A DNA stretch of 64,000 nucleotides, taken from Paraburkholderia caballeronis. GTDB taxonomy: Bacteria > Pseudomonadota > Gammaproteobacteria > Burkholderiales > Burkholderiaceae. Below, piece after piece: positions 1 through 9,100 of the stretch. Position 1 is the first letter of the stretch; every line of letters starts with the position of its first letter. Location: positions 682,001 through 746,000 of the forward strand of contig NZ_FNSR01000002.1 in NCBI RefSeq assembly GCF_900104845.1. Reading direction: 5' to 3'. Below the pieces are notes generated by a model. It had not been told where the DNA came from and did not search any database. It was given only the letters and a program-made list of their open reading frames with translations. The translations under genes and the position numbers were made by a program.

Positions 1-321
1 GAGGAACAAGCGTAAAGATTCCTCTGCCGCGGACCGACACTCGGCGAGTGATGGATCTGCACATGATGTGCAGCGTGAAGAAACCGGAGCGCCATATTAC
101 AGCGCAGCCGTTTTCCCTCAAGCACCGAGGACGGTTAGATCCGAAGAGTTGAGGCTAATCGGGGAAATCTTCCCGGACCTCTCAGGCCAAAGTTGGCGAG
201 TTCTGGGACCTGTGCCCCGCCACTGCGAGTAACAGTGATTTCGTACCCACTCGACGCACCTATACTCTTTGCCCCTTTGAATCAGGGAGCCAGCGTAACC
301 TTTGAGTATCGAACCCCGAAC

Positions 322-897
322 ATGACCGATTCCAATATCAGCAACCAGGAAGCCCCTGCGGAACTTTACGCCCAGACAGCAGACGCCATGTACGCTTACA
401 TGGACGACTGCAACTTCGACGAAACGCATCTGACTGGCACTCTCATCTGGTTGGCCCTCGAATACGCATACCACCCGCACTCGAGGTTCTGGCGTGACTT
501 CGACACCACGACTATCTTTGACGCTGTGTCACGTCGCTTTCCCAATTGGCGCGCAATGCTCGGAAAAGCCGGAAGATCTGCCGACGCTCTTCTGCGGGAG
601 TTCGAGGAAGCCGTGCGACGCAACGCATTCGACGAAGCCAACGCTGAAATGCTCATGGCTCTGCCCATCTCCGAACGCCCGACGACCAGTCATACCGCAT
701 TCGACTGGATTGTGGCTGCACTGGCCGAAAAAGGACTAACGGCCGAACTTGAGTACGCCGAGAGAAACGGCTACGACTGTGGAACTGACGCACTTCTCGT
801 TCTGCATCGTCTTGAACATGCGCAACGGGGAATCGTCGTTGACAGAATTGGCCGGTTCGTTGCTCTCTATTATCGGCATGCCGCCATGAACGGTTGA
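322..897 (+). CDS. Hypothetical protein, 191 aa
   Basis: I do not recognise this family. The frame is open from 193, but the residues before the ATG at 322 read like untranslated DNA and I take 322 as the start (no clear Shine-Dalgarno at either site). The product is acidic and soluble, with no signal peptide or membrane segment. The first half is rich in aromatic residues (a helix with LIWLALEYAYH), and an Ala/Leu/Glu-rich helical C-terminal half follows. It stands alone, with an IS4 remnant downstream, so the neighbourhood gives no hint of function. Confidence 0.6.
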   Translation: MTDSNISNQEAPAELYAQTADAMYAYMDDCNFDETHLTGTLIWLALEYAYHPHSRFWRDFDTTTIFDAVSRRFPNWRAMLGKAGRSADALLREFEEAVRRNAFDEANAEMLMALPISERPTTSHTAFDWIVAALAEKGLTAELEYAERNGYDCGTDALLVLHRLEHAQRGIVVDRIGRFVALYYRHAAMNG

Positions 898-1436
898 GAG
901 TACCAGTCTGCATAACCCCTCAAGTGCTCATGTGCGACGGACTTCTGTACTCCGGGCGCCCCGAGGCGCAATGAGCAATCTGCCCTAAATCACTGATAAG
1001 CGCGGTGCCTTTTCGCCTATCCCGTCCCGGGGACGTCTGCTTCATATTGTCCGCGTACCGGAGGCGTAGCCACAGACCTCGGATCCACTTCGATCTGAGA
1101 GTTTCATGAGGTTTCACAGAGAATGAGAAGTTGCATGCACGGAGATACCGGATGATACCGATGCAAAAACGGTCGCCGATGCATGCCTATACATCGATGC
1201 TGTGTATCCCTTCGATGCTTACCAACGAATTCTGACACATCATCCTCGGCTAGCCGACCTATGCTCGACGCAACTTGTTAACTTGCAGTTGCCGCGTGGA
1301 AGGGAAGTTAGTATATTGAAACGAGTGGCTGAGGGGAAACTTTGGCTGCGAAGTGCATCAATACGATACGGCGATTTCGGCCTGAAGGCTCCCTATAGAA
1401 GCGGGCCTTTACCCATAAAATGGAAGCACTCGCTTT
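898..1436. other. Gap with no recognisable gene
   Basis: I see only short frames here with no family resemblance and no good ribosome binding sites. The stretch 1120-1200 is rich in GATGCAT/GCATGC-like words but has no clear dyad. It is probably degraded DNA next to the IS4 remnant. Confidence 0.5.
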
Positions 1437-2033
1437 GCCGAAAGATTCGGTATACCTCGATGATCCCGTGCAGAGTCAGAAAGCCACGCCACATGATGGC
1501 GGCTCTGTGTGGAGCATCATGCCCATGATTCAGATAGCCGTCGAGCTCGGCGAGCCACATCAAGCCGCCATCCAGTGATGGAGGTTCGCCCGGTGGTTAG
1601 ACCGTACGATGCACGTGGCAATACAACGCACACCTTTCGATCGGCAGCAGCAACACTTCACACGGCACGCCCGACCACCAGGCTAATGGCTTTCCATGCA
1701 CAATCCGCAAAATGATCACCGCAAATACAGCAGTGGTCCGCACAAATCTAGTTTGTCGAATTTCCACGCCTCGAAACAGCATCCGTTCATGAGCATGCGA
1801 TACCGCGATCCGATGGTCCCGCAGCGAACGTAACCTCCGATGCGTTCAATGGCCTCAGCGTGGGCTGGCGTGGTCACCGAACTTACCAGCAGCCATTCGA
1901 GCATTCTGACTCCTTTGCTGGCATCCATCTCCAACGCGTGGACTGCGAACACCTCGATTTCGGATAACTTCTCGCCGCCGCGCGCGGCAGACGTAGCCGC
2001 TGCGACAATCACCGTTGAATTTTTAAACAGCAT
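1437..2033 (-). pseudogene. IS4-family transposase, C-terminal remnant (frameshifted)
   Basis: Three minus-strand frames together read as the C-terminal third of an IS4-type transposase. From 2033 to about 1740 the frame carries the family pattern EMDASKGVRMLEWLLVSS followed by the region that is normally RWxIE...LKSGC (here degenerate, NGCCFEAWKF). A second frame (about 1755-1597) continues with AVIILRIVHG and VPCEVLLLP. A third frame (1584 to about 1440) ends with PPSLDGGLMWLAELDGYLN and IMWRGFLTLHGIIEVYR. The order and spacing match intact IS4-family proteins, so at least two frameshifts have occurred. The N-terminal part with the first two catalytic Asp residues is missing. I could not identify element ends. 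Confidence 0.75.
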
Positions 2034-2422
2034 CGATTCAACAATAATATTTAGTGATATTTAATATTTTTTTATCATCTCCATCCCTACAATATAACTG
2101 CTCTACAAAAGCGTCGATCTGTACCCACGAAGTTCGGACGGCGAAGATCGCTAAGTTTCAATGGATCGTTCCTCAGATTCCAAATGGAATCGCCGAGAAA
2201 TTCGCTCAATGAACTTTCATCTGCATCGATGACACATATCTACTATGTAGAAACCAGGCTCACGTCGGCATACAACAGTTGCGCCTGCCCCCGTACGACG
2301 CTTCCCGTCGACAGTCATGAACTTGACGATGTCGTAATCACGAAAACTTGGAATTGGTTCACCGATCGGCGCAAACATCTCGGCGTCAGTCGTCTTTTTA
2401 ACATTTCAACTGAGGGCTGGTC
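2034..2422. other. AT-rich gap with no clear gene
   Basis: Positions 2035-2100 are clearly more AT-rich than the surroundings and probably hold promoter DNA or an IS edge. The rest has a short plus-strand frame with no family resemblance. The DJ-1/PfpI gene starts at 2423. Confidence 0.4.
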
Positions 2423-2980
2423 ATGAACGGCAAACTGAATGGAAAGCGTATTCTTATCATCAGCACGAACTATGGGGTCGAACGCGACGAAATTCTTGAG
2501 CCTCTCGAAGCGCTGCGCGCGCAAGCAGCGACCGTAGTGCACGCGGCGGCCCACAATCAGCCGGTGCAAACGCTACTGCGAGATACCGCTACAGACATCG
2601 TATTGTCGCCCGATACCGACCTCTCTTCTGTTTCGGCCGACGACTTCGATGCGCTGGTCATACCCGGCGGCACAATTAACGCCGACAACCTTCGCGTCGA
2701 CGCAAACGCAATCGCGCTCGCCCGAGCGTTCGCACAAAGTGGGAAACCGATTGCCGCTGTTTGCCACGCCCCATGGCTGCTCGTTGATGCCGGTCTCGTA
2801 CCGGGCAAAAGACTAACGTCCTACCATACGCTTCGCGCCGATCTTCAGAACGCTGGCGGCGTGTGGGTGAACGAAGCCGTCGTCAAATCGAGCACTGGAA
2901 GCTGGACACTCATCACTTCGAGGGACCCTGACGACCTGCCAGTCTTTTCACGAACGATTACAGATGAACTGGTCGGCTGA
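2423..2980 (+). CDS. DJ-1/PfpI family protein (type 1 glutamine amidotransferase-like)
   Basis: A 185-residue single-domain DJ-1/PfpI protein. The nucleophile elbow is AAVCHAPW with Cys114 followed by His115. It is preceded by the ALVIPGG strand-turn near residue 80, and Glu20 lies in the position expected for the acidic partner of the cysteine. Members act as cysteine hydrolases or chaperones, and several remove methylglyoxal without glutathione (glyoxalase III/deglycase-type activity). That role is plausible because glyoxalase I and II genes lie 0.8-2 kb away. Substrate is not determined by sequence. It converges with the response-regulator gene at 3006. PfpI-type general stress proteins of about 180 residues are the closest match. 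Confidence 0.85.
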   Translation: MNGKLNGKRILIISTNYGVERDEILEPLEALRAQAATVVHAAAHNQPVQTLLRDTATDIVLSPDTDLSSVSADDFDALVIPGGTINADNLRVDANAIALARAFAQSGKPIAAVCHAPWLLVDAGLVPGKRLTSYHTLRADLQNAGGVWVNEAVVKSSTGSWTLITSRDPDDLPVFSRTITDELVG

Positions 2981-3005
2981 TCGCTGGCGGAGGATGGCGA
3001 CCCGG

Positions 3006-3674
3006 TTAACTCGGGGTCGCCGTCTGTCTCAAGCTCGGAATGCAGGAATGCGAGCCGATACCGAGCGTTTCAGCCTTCCGAACGAGATCCGCAAGCGACC
3101 GGCACGCCAGCTTCCTCATAACCTGCGCACGATGGGTTTTCACCGTTATTTCGCTCAACTTCAATATGGCGGCAACCTGTTTATTGAGCATCCCGTCCAC
3201 GACGTAGCTCATTACCTCGCGCTCCCGCGATGTTAGCGTTCCGTAAGAGGTGCGAAGAGCAAACATAGCCTCGTCCGAGGCCAAACGCGCTTCGTCGCGT
3301 CTCAATGCATCGGAAACGGCATCGAGGATGTCCTGGTCGCGAAACGGCTTTCGCAAAAAATCCACCGCGCCGGCCTTCATCGCCTTCACAGACATTTCGA
3401 CGTCGCCGTAGCCCGTGATGAAGACGATAGGCAAATGCACTCCCGCGCCCGCCATTTCCTCCTGAACTCGAAGTCCATTTTCTCCCCGCAATCTCACGTC
3501 GAGAATCAGACAGCTCGGCGCGCTCGGTTTATCGCATGATAGAAAGTCGGCCGGCGCGGAAAATGTCCGAACACGCAGACCAATCGAGCACAACAGCGAA
3601 TGAAGTGCCGTTCGCATCGGCTCGTCGTCGTCGACAACGTAAGCGATCGAAAGCGGCTCGTGGTTAGTCTTCAT
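3006..3674 (-). CDS. FixJ-type response regulator (receiver + LuxR HTH)
   Basis: 222 residues. The receiver domain has the acidic pocket DDDE at 15-18, phospho-acceptor Asp59 (LILDVR), Thr87 (FITG) and Lys109 (RKPF). After a linker helix comes a LuxR/GerE helix-turn-helix from about residue 145 (LTSREREVMSYV...SEITVKTHRAQVMRKL). Start supported by GGGGA eight bases before the ATG. It lies 72 bp downstream of glyoxalase I on the same strand and could be co-transcribed with gloB-gloA. No histidine kinase is adjacent. It closely resembles the regulator at 11893 (shared SEITVKTH, RSLADLVRKAE, DVEMSVKAMKAG), so the large kinase at 6145 is a candidate partner (inference). Confidence 0.9.
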   Translation of the reverse strand: MKTNHEPLSIAYVVDDDEPMRTALHSLLCSIGLRVRTFSAPADFLSCDKPSAPSCLILDVRLRGENGLRVQEEMAGAGVHLPIVFITGYGDVEMSVKAMKAGAVDFLRKPFRDQDILDAVSDALRRDEARLASDEAMFALRTSYGTLTSREREVMSYVVDGMLNKQVAAILKLSEITVKTHRAQVMRKLACRSLADLVRKAETLGIGSHSCIPSLRQTATPS

Positions 3675-3746
3675 GTCTTCCCCATTACCGGTTTCCGGCC
3701 GCCGCCCCTCGTTGAGGAAGGTAGCGGGCCGGCCACACCGCAGTCA

Positions 3747-4277
3747 TCACCGAACACCTGCTGGGGGAGCCGAAGGGGAAACGAACGCGGCCATCCCTTC
3801 CGATGACAGGATTTCGATCCAGTAACCATCCGGGTCGAGAATGAAAGCAAGGCCCTTCATCTTGCCCTCGCCCGGTCGCTTCCTGAACGGAATGCCAAGC
3901 CGCTCGAAGCGGGCACATGCCTCTTCGACATCGGGCACGCTGATCCCGAGATGACCGAATCCGCGTGGCTCGTCATTTCCGCTGTGGTAGCCGGCAAACG
4001 TCGCGTCGACTTCCGTTCCCCAGTTGTGCGTCAACTCGAGGGTTGTTTCACGGTCGAACACGAAGCGCGCCTTCTCGGCCGGTTTTTCGGGGATCGTCTC
4101 ACCTTCCTTAAGGTAGGCGAGAAAATATAACGAAAATCGCATCTCCTCGAAATCGATCCGATGCAGCAGGGTCATACCGAGCACATCCCGGTAAAAGCGA
4201 ATGGACGCCTGGGGGTCGCGTACCCTCAACATCGTCTGGTTCAATACAAAGCCTCGGGTTTCGGGCGATTGGATCAT
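3747..4277 (-). CDS. gloA: Lactoylglutathione lyase (glyoxalase I)
   Basis: Converts the methylglyoxal-glutathione hemithioacetal to S-lactoylglutathione in the cytoplasm. The four metal ligands are all visible: Gln14 ([10 protein letters not shown]), Glu81 (TLELTHN), His109 (GFGHLGI) and Glu155 (YWIEIL). Two betaalphabetabetabeta modules span the 176 residues. The frame extends upstream to 4331, but the ATG at 4277 is preceded at good spacing by GGAG and aligns with family N-termini. A Gln rather than His as first ligand, together with the long loop after it, recalls the larger (eukaryote-like) glyoxalase I proteins. It sits 58 bp downstream of glyoxalase II on the same strand, forming a two-step methylglyoxal pathway. 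Confidence 0.9.
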   Translation of the reverse strand: MIQSPETRGFVLNQTMLRVRDPQASIRFYRDVLGMTLLHRIDFEEMRFSLYFLAYLKEGETIPEKPAEKARFVFDRETTLELTHNWGTEVDATFAGYHSGNDEPRGFGHLGISVPDVEEACARFERLGIPFRKRPGEGKMKGLAFILDPDGYWIEILSSEGMAAFVSPSAPPAGVR

Positions 4278-4335
4278 AAACATCTCCATCATGCGTAAAT
4301 TGCATTCAAACAGGTTCCTTTCCAGCGACACCCCT

Positions 4336-5076
4336 TCACCTGAACGCGTCCTTTAAGCGGCGAAGGCTGCCGAATTCTTCTGGCGACCGTGCCCGCATGA
4401 ACGGATTCGTTGCGAGTTCAGCTCCAATCGTCGTCGGCAGCGTGGGCCTGCCTGAATTTCGGCGATCAGCCACCCACGTCGAGCGCCGCTGTAAGGCACG
4501 ATTGTCAGGGTCTACAGAAAGCGCAAACCGCAAGTTCGTTTGTGCGTATTCATGGGCGCTATACACCAGCGTGCAAGGGGGCAATGAGGCTAACTTGCGG
4601 AGGGAATTCCACATGTGGGATGCCGATCCTTCGAACAAGCGGCCGCAACCCATCGGGAAAAGTGTGTCGCCCACGAACACCATATCCGCCTCCGGTAGAA
4701 AATAGGCGATGTGCCCACTCGTGTGTCCGGGCACATTCAGGACTTGCGCTTCGTAGCGTCCGATGGCGACGCTTGACCCTTCGTAAACCAGTTGGTCACC
4801 GAGCGTGATTCGGTGAGCCTCCACGGATGGAACAATGAGCAGGGCGTCGGTAGCAGCCTTGATCACAGCGTTTCCTCCAACATGGTCGTCGTGCCAGTGT
4901 GTGATCCAGATCTGGTCGATCGACCAGCCGAGTGAATCCGCTGCCTCCATTACGGGCTCTGCAACGCCGGGATCAATAACCACTGTCGTGTTGCTGTAGC
5001 GGTCATGCATCATCCAGACGTAGTTATCGTCCAATACCGGCACGGCTACGACTTCAAGGGAAAGCTGTGTCATCAA
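4336..5076 (-). CDS. gloB: Hydroxyacylglutathione hydrolase (glyoxalase II)
   Basis: Metallo-beta-lactamase-fold thioesterase that hydrolyses S-lactoylglutathione to D-lactate and glutathione. The metal motif THWHDDH gives His60, His62, Asp64 and His65. His118 (VPGHTSGH), Asp137 (FVGDTLF) and His175 (YSAHEY) complete the binuclear site. Length (246 aa) is normal. The start is ATGATG at 5076; either ATG could be used. First gene of a gloB-gloA pair, divergent from the LysR gene at 5226 with a 149-bp shared control region containing a dyad, so regulation by that LysR protein is likely (inference). Confidence 0.9.
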   Translation of the reverse strand: MMTQLSLEVVAVPVLDDNYVWMMHDRYSNTTVVIDPGVAEPVMEAADSLGWSIDQIWITHWHDDHVGGNAVIKAATDALLIVPSVEAHRITLGDQLVYEGSSVAIGRYEAQVLNVPGHTSGHIAYFLPEADMVFVGDTLFPMGCGRLFEGSASHMWNSLRKLASLPPCTLVYSAHEYAQTNLRFALSVDPDNRALQRRSTWVADRRNSGRPTLPTTIGAELATNPFMRARSPEEFGSLRRLKDAFR

Positions 5077-5175
5077 TGCCGCATAGCCGTGAAAACGGCA
5101 ATGCCCTCAGAAATTCGGTTACCTCGGCGGCCGACACGGTCGCTACTTGCGGCAAAGTATAGGCAGTGTCCTATA

Positions 5176-5199
5176 ATTCTCAAAACGAATTTTCAGAAT
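5176..5199. promoter_or_regulatory. Dyad in the gloB/LysR divergent control region
   Basis: Imperfect inverted repeat with outer arms ATTCT (5176-5180) and AGAAT (5195-5199). The A/T-rich interior is also partly symmetric. A TATAAT-like box lies at 5172-5177, overlapping the left arm. Position and form suit a LysR-type binding site that represses its own gene and controls gloB; this is inferred from layout. Confidence 0.45.
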
Positions 5200-5225
5200 C
5201 GCAATAAGTCTAAAATGGAATTGAA

Positions 5226-6116
5226 ATGGATCTTCGCAGCTTGCGCATATTCGTCGAGGTAGTCCGGCAAGGCGGCTTCACCGACGCGGCAAAGGTGGTC
5301 TTTTCCACGCAGTCGACCGTCAGCAAGGTCGTGAAGCAGCTCGAAGAAGAACTCGGCTGTCAGCTACTGGACCGCTCAGGCAAACACATCGTGCCGACGC
5401 CAGCGGGGCGTCTCGTCCACGAACACGCGCTGGAGGTGCTACGGATTCGTGAAGCGCTCACCGGCGCGCTCGACGAATTGCATGGGGTGAAGCGCGGCAT
5501 TGTTCGGCTCGGCGTCCCGAGAGTTGGCAGCGATCTTCTTTTCGCGCCGATTTGCGCGCGGTTTCGCAGCCAATATCCGGGCATCGACGTAAAGATCACA
5601 GAAGACGGCAGCGTGCGGCTTCGCGAGGCACTCCAGGCGGGCGAACTCGATCTGGCCGGACTGCTTTTACCGGTCCCCGACGAACTCGAATACGTGGAAA
5701 TGAGCTGCGAACCCGTCGTCGCGATCTTGCCGCGGGAACATCCGCTAGCCCGCGCTGAACAGCTCGGCCTGGAAGACTTCCGGCACCTGCCGGTTATTCT
5801 CTTTGATTCGGGATTCGCGCTCCATACCATGCTTGTCACGGGTTTCAAGGAGCGGGATCTGGCTCCCAAGGTCATCACGCAATCCAGCCAGATCAGTTTC
5901 ATGATCGCCTTGGCCGCAGCGGGTCTTGGCGCCACGTTCATGCCTCGAAGCGTGGCGGTCGCGCGCATGCGGCCAGAAATAGTGATCGTGCCGCTTGACC
6001 ATCCTACCCTGCAATGGCGCATGGCCATCGCATGGCGGCGAATCGGTTTCTTGTCGACGGCGGCGCAGGCATGGGCAAATCTGGCGAAGGAGGTCCTTCG
6101 TCCCGGCACTATCTAG
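5226..6116 (+). CDS. LysR-family transcriptional regulator
   Basis: 296 residues with the N-terminal winged helix (MDLRSLRIFVEVVRQGGFTDA...STVSKVVKQLEEELG) and the periplasmic-binding-protein-like effector domain from about residue 90. The domain architecture and length are standard. It is transcribed away from gloB and is the obvious candidate to control the glyoxalase pair. Effector unknown. The gene ends close to the convergent giant sensor gene at 6145. Confidence 0.9.
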   Translation: MDLRSLRIFVEVVRQGGFTDAAKVVFSTQSTVSKVVKQLEEELGCQLLDRSGKHIVPTPAGRLVHEHALEVLRIREALTGALDELHGVKRGIVRLGVPRVGSDLLFAPICARFRSQYPGIDVKITEDGSVRLREALQAGELDLAGLLLPVPDELEYVEMSCEPVVAILPREHPLARAEQLGLEDFRHLPVILFDSGFALHTMLVTGFKERDLAPKVITQSSQISFMIALAAAGLGATFMPRSVAVARMRPEIVIVPLDHPTLQWRMAIAWRRIGFLSTAAQAWANLAKEVLRPGTI

Positions 6117-6144
6117 CCTCCCGCAAACGACTGATCGTTGTTAA

Positions 6145-9100
6145 TCACGGCTGGCGAGCAGGCAGGCAAAAATGGAAAATCGCTCCGCGCGGCACATTCG
6201 CCGTCGCCCATATCCTTCCCCCATGAGTCTCGATGATCCCACGGGAAATTGAAAGCCCCATACCGAGGCCGTCCGGCTTGGTTGTATGAAACGCCTCAAA
6301 TACGCTTTCGAGCTTGGTCGGATCGAGTCCGCACCCAGAGTCTTCCACCGTCACAATTGCGCTGCCGGCGTCCCCCACGCGAGACCGGATAACGATCTGC
6401 CGGTCCCATTCATCTGCGCCGCTTAACGCGTCGACAGCATTGACGAAAAGATTGAGGATGACCTGCTGCAACTGGACCCGGTCGCCACTTACCTCTGGCA
6501 ATTCCTCTGTCAATTCGAGCAACACTGCAACGTTGTGCTTTTCCGCTTCTCCCTGGCTCAAGGCGACGACCTCTCCGATGATGTCGTTCAGATTGAGCCT
6601 GTCGTAGCGCTGTGGCGCCTTCTTGAAGAAAGCGTGAATCCGTTCCATGACCTCTGCCGCCCGCGTTCCCTGCGCGCTAGCTCGCAACAGCGCCGCGCGG
6701 ACCTCAAGCAAATTGGGCGGATCCGTGCTCAACCAGCGTAGCGCCGCGTCTGCGTTAACCACTGCCGCCGCAATCGGTTGCCTGACCTCATGCGAGATCG
6801 AACCCGATAGCTGGCCCATGGTGGCCACGCGGTTCGCATGCGAGAGCTCCAACTGAGCGGCGCGAAGCCGCTGCTCACTCGCTTGGATCTCCTGCTGCGC
6901 GCGCTTCAGTTCGGTCAAATCAAGGACGAAGGCGACGCCGTGCGCGCGGCCCGTTCCAAACGCGGCCTTGCCCACCAATACTGGCACCCGGCTTCCGTCC
7001 TTGTGAAGATATTCTTTCTCGTAAGGCTGCACCGATCCAGTGACCGCCAGATCGCGCAGTGCCGCCTCGTCGCGGTCACACCAGAGGTCGGGTGTCAGTG
7101 CGGTCCACCGTATCGCGCCAGCGATGAACTGGCTGCGTTCATACCCGATGATCCGCATAAAGGCTTCGTTCGCATCGATTATCCGGTCATCGTCATCCCA
7201 GATGAATATGCCAATGATGTTCGAATCGACCAAGCGTCGAACCCTCGATTCGCGTTCCCGCAAATCGCTGTACAGGCGCGCGTTCTCCAGCGAAATGGCC
7301 GCCTGTGACGCCAGGACCTCGAGCAATGCGGTTCTCTCGGCCGTGAACACCCTCGGCGTGACGCTATTTTCAAGGTACAGAATGGCGCCTGCCACGCCTT
7401 GTCGAACGAATGGCAGGCACAGAATGGACCGCGCCGCCGTGTTCGCCAGATAGTCGTCCTCGGAAAAACCGTGCGGACTCGCTGCATCGTCGATAATCAC
7501 CTTCGTTCGGGTACGCGCCGCGTACCGCAACAGCGTTTCTGGCATCACATGCTTCGCTACCGCCCCGCGCTCCACGACGATTTCGTCGCCCGTCGCCAGA
7601 GCAGCGGCCGCAACATGCAATCCATCCGGCCGCGACAGGACCAGCAAGCCGCGATCGGCGCCGGCAGAGCGCAACGCAATGGTCATTAATCGGTCAATAA
7701 GCCGTGGCTGCTCGATCTCTCCCGAAAGGGCCAGAGAGGCGTCGACGACCATTGCCACGTCGAGCAACTGAAGGGGTGTGCCGTCGGTGGATACCGCAGA
7801 TCCATCGCGCTGTACGACGAGCGTCCCGTCGCTCAGATCTAACTGCCGAACCTTTGCGCCGGCCCCCCAGATGGCGAAACACGCGCGAGCATTGCGAAGA
7901 TATGCGCTTGCGTTGGTGTCGAGGCCACAACTCTGATAGAAACGCGCGGCGGTCTCGCTGGCAACCGCTTCGTAGTGTACAAAGCCATTGTTGCGCGCAG
8001 TCTGGACGGCCCGTTCATAGCGCCGCATGGCCTCGAAGTGGTCTCCGCTAAGCCGTGCTAGCTCCGCGGCGGCAAGCTCGTACTTGTCCGCGAAAGTCGA
8101 TGAACCGTTCTTCGCCCACCCCTCGAGTTGCTCGACGTGCTCGTTCATCTGCTCGCCCCAGCTGTCCTCGTCTCGCAAGTCAGCCTCTTCTGTCCACATG
8201 GCCGCAATGACCAGCGCGCCATAGTAATGGTAGTTCAGGAGCTGGACGTGCCCTGCCGTGCTTTCGATCAGTCGCCGCGCGTTCTGCCGCGCGTCGAATG
8301 CAGCCCGAAAGTCCCCGACAATGAACCGTGCCTCGAGCTTCAGAATCCAGTACCAGCAAACGAGCGTGTCCATGCTGACCGATCCGAGCCGCTCCTCGAA
8401 TCCAGATTCGTCGAAGTCTTCACCGCCGAAATGTCCCGGCGCATTCGTTCCCCCGGTCATGCTCAGAATGAATCTTTGCTGGGATACGATAATGTCTACG
8501 ACGTCGCGAAAATTAGCCGCGCGCACGAACGCCAGCGCGGACAGCGACTCCTTCCACACCTCGTCGAGCGGATCGCCGCGCAATAGCCGGTTGGTTATCA
8601 GATGATTACGGCTATAGCAGGCGTACGTCAGATCTCCAGATTCGATGCCGCTGCGAAATGTCGATGCGAGATGTTGCATACCGGTTTCGATCGGCTTCGT
8701 CCATAACGCGGCGATCTCCATGACGAGAAAGGTTCGCGCACGCGATGAAACGAAACCATGTTTCTCCACCAGAGTACCTGCCAGTTCGGCAAACTGGTAG
8801 CCCTCCCCGTATCGACGGAACATCGTGCCGAGGAAAACGCCGAACCAGCCGTAACCGACCGCGGCCGCTTCCGTATTGCCGCGTTGCACGCTGAGTTCGA
8901 CGATCCTGCAAAGTACGAGGCTCGCCAGATGAATGCTCGCGAATACCGCCGGGGCGAACAACGCCGAGAGCATCCGCGTCATCGCCTCGACCTGCGGGTC
9001 GACATTGAGCGGAAGATCAGCGAGGTCTCGCACGGATCGTCCTTCCAGGGCTTTCAGTATCCGGTCGTATTCTGCGACCACGTCGCTCCGGGCAGGATAG

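Noticed and set aside
5360..6109. 249-codon minus-strand frame
   Set aside because: Antisense shadow of the LysR gene with Ser/Arg-rich composition.
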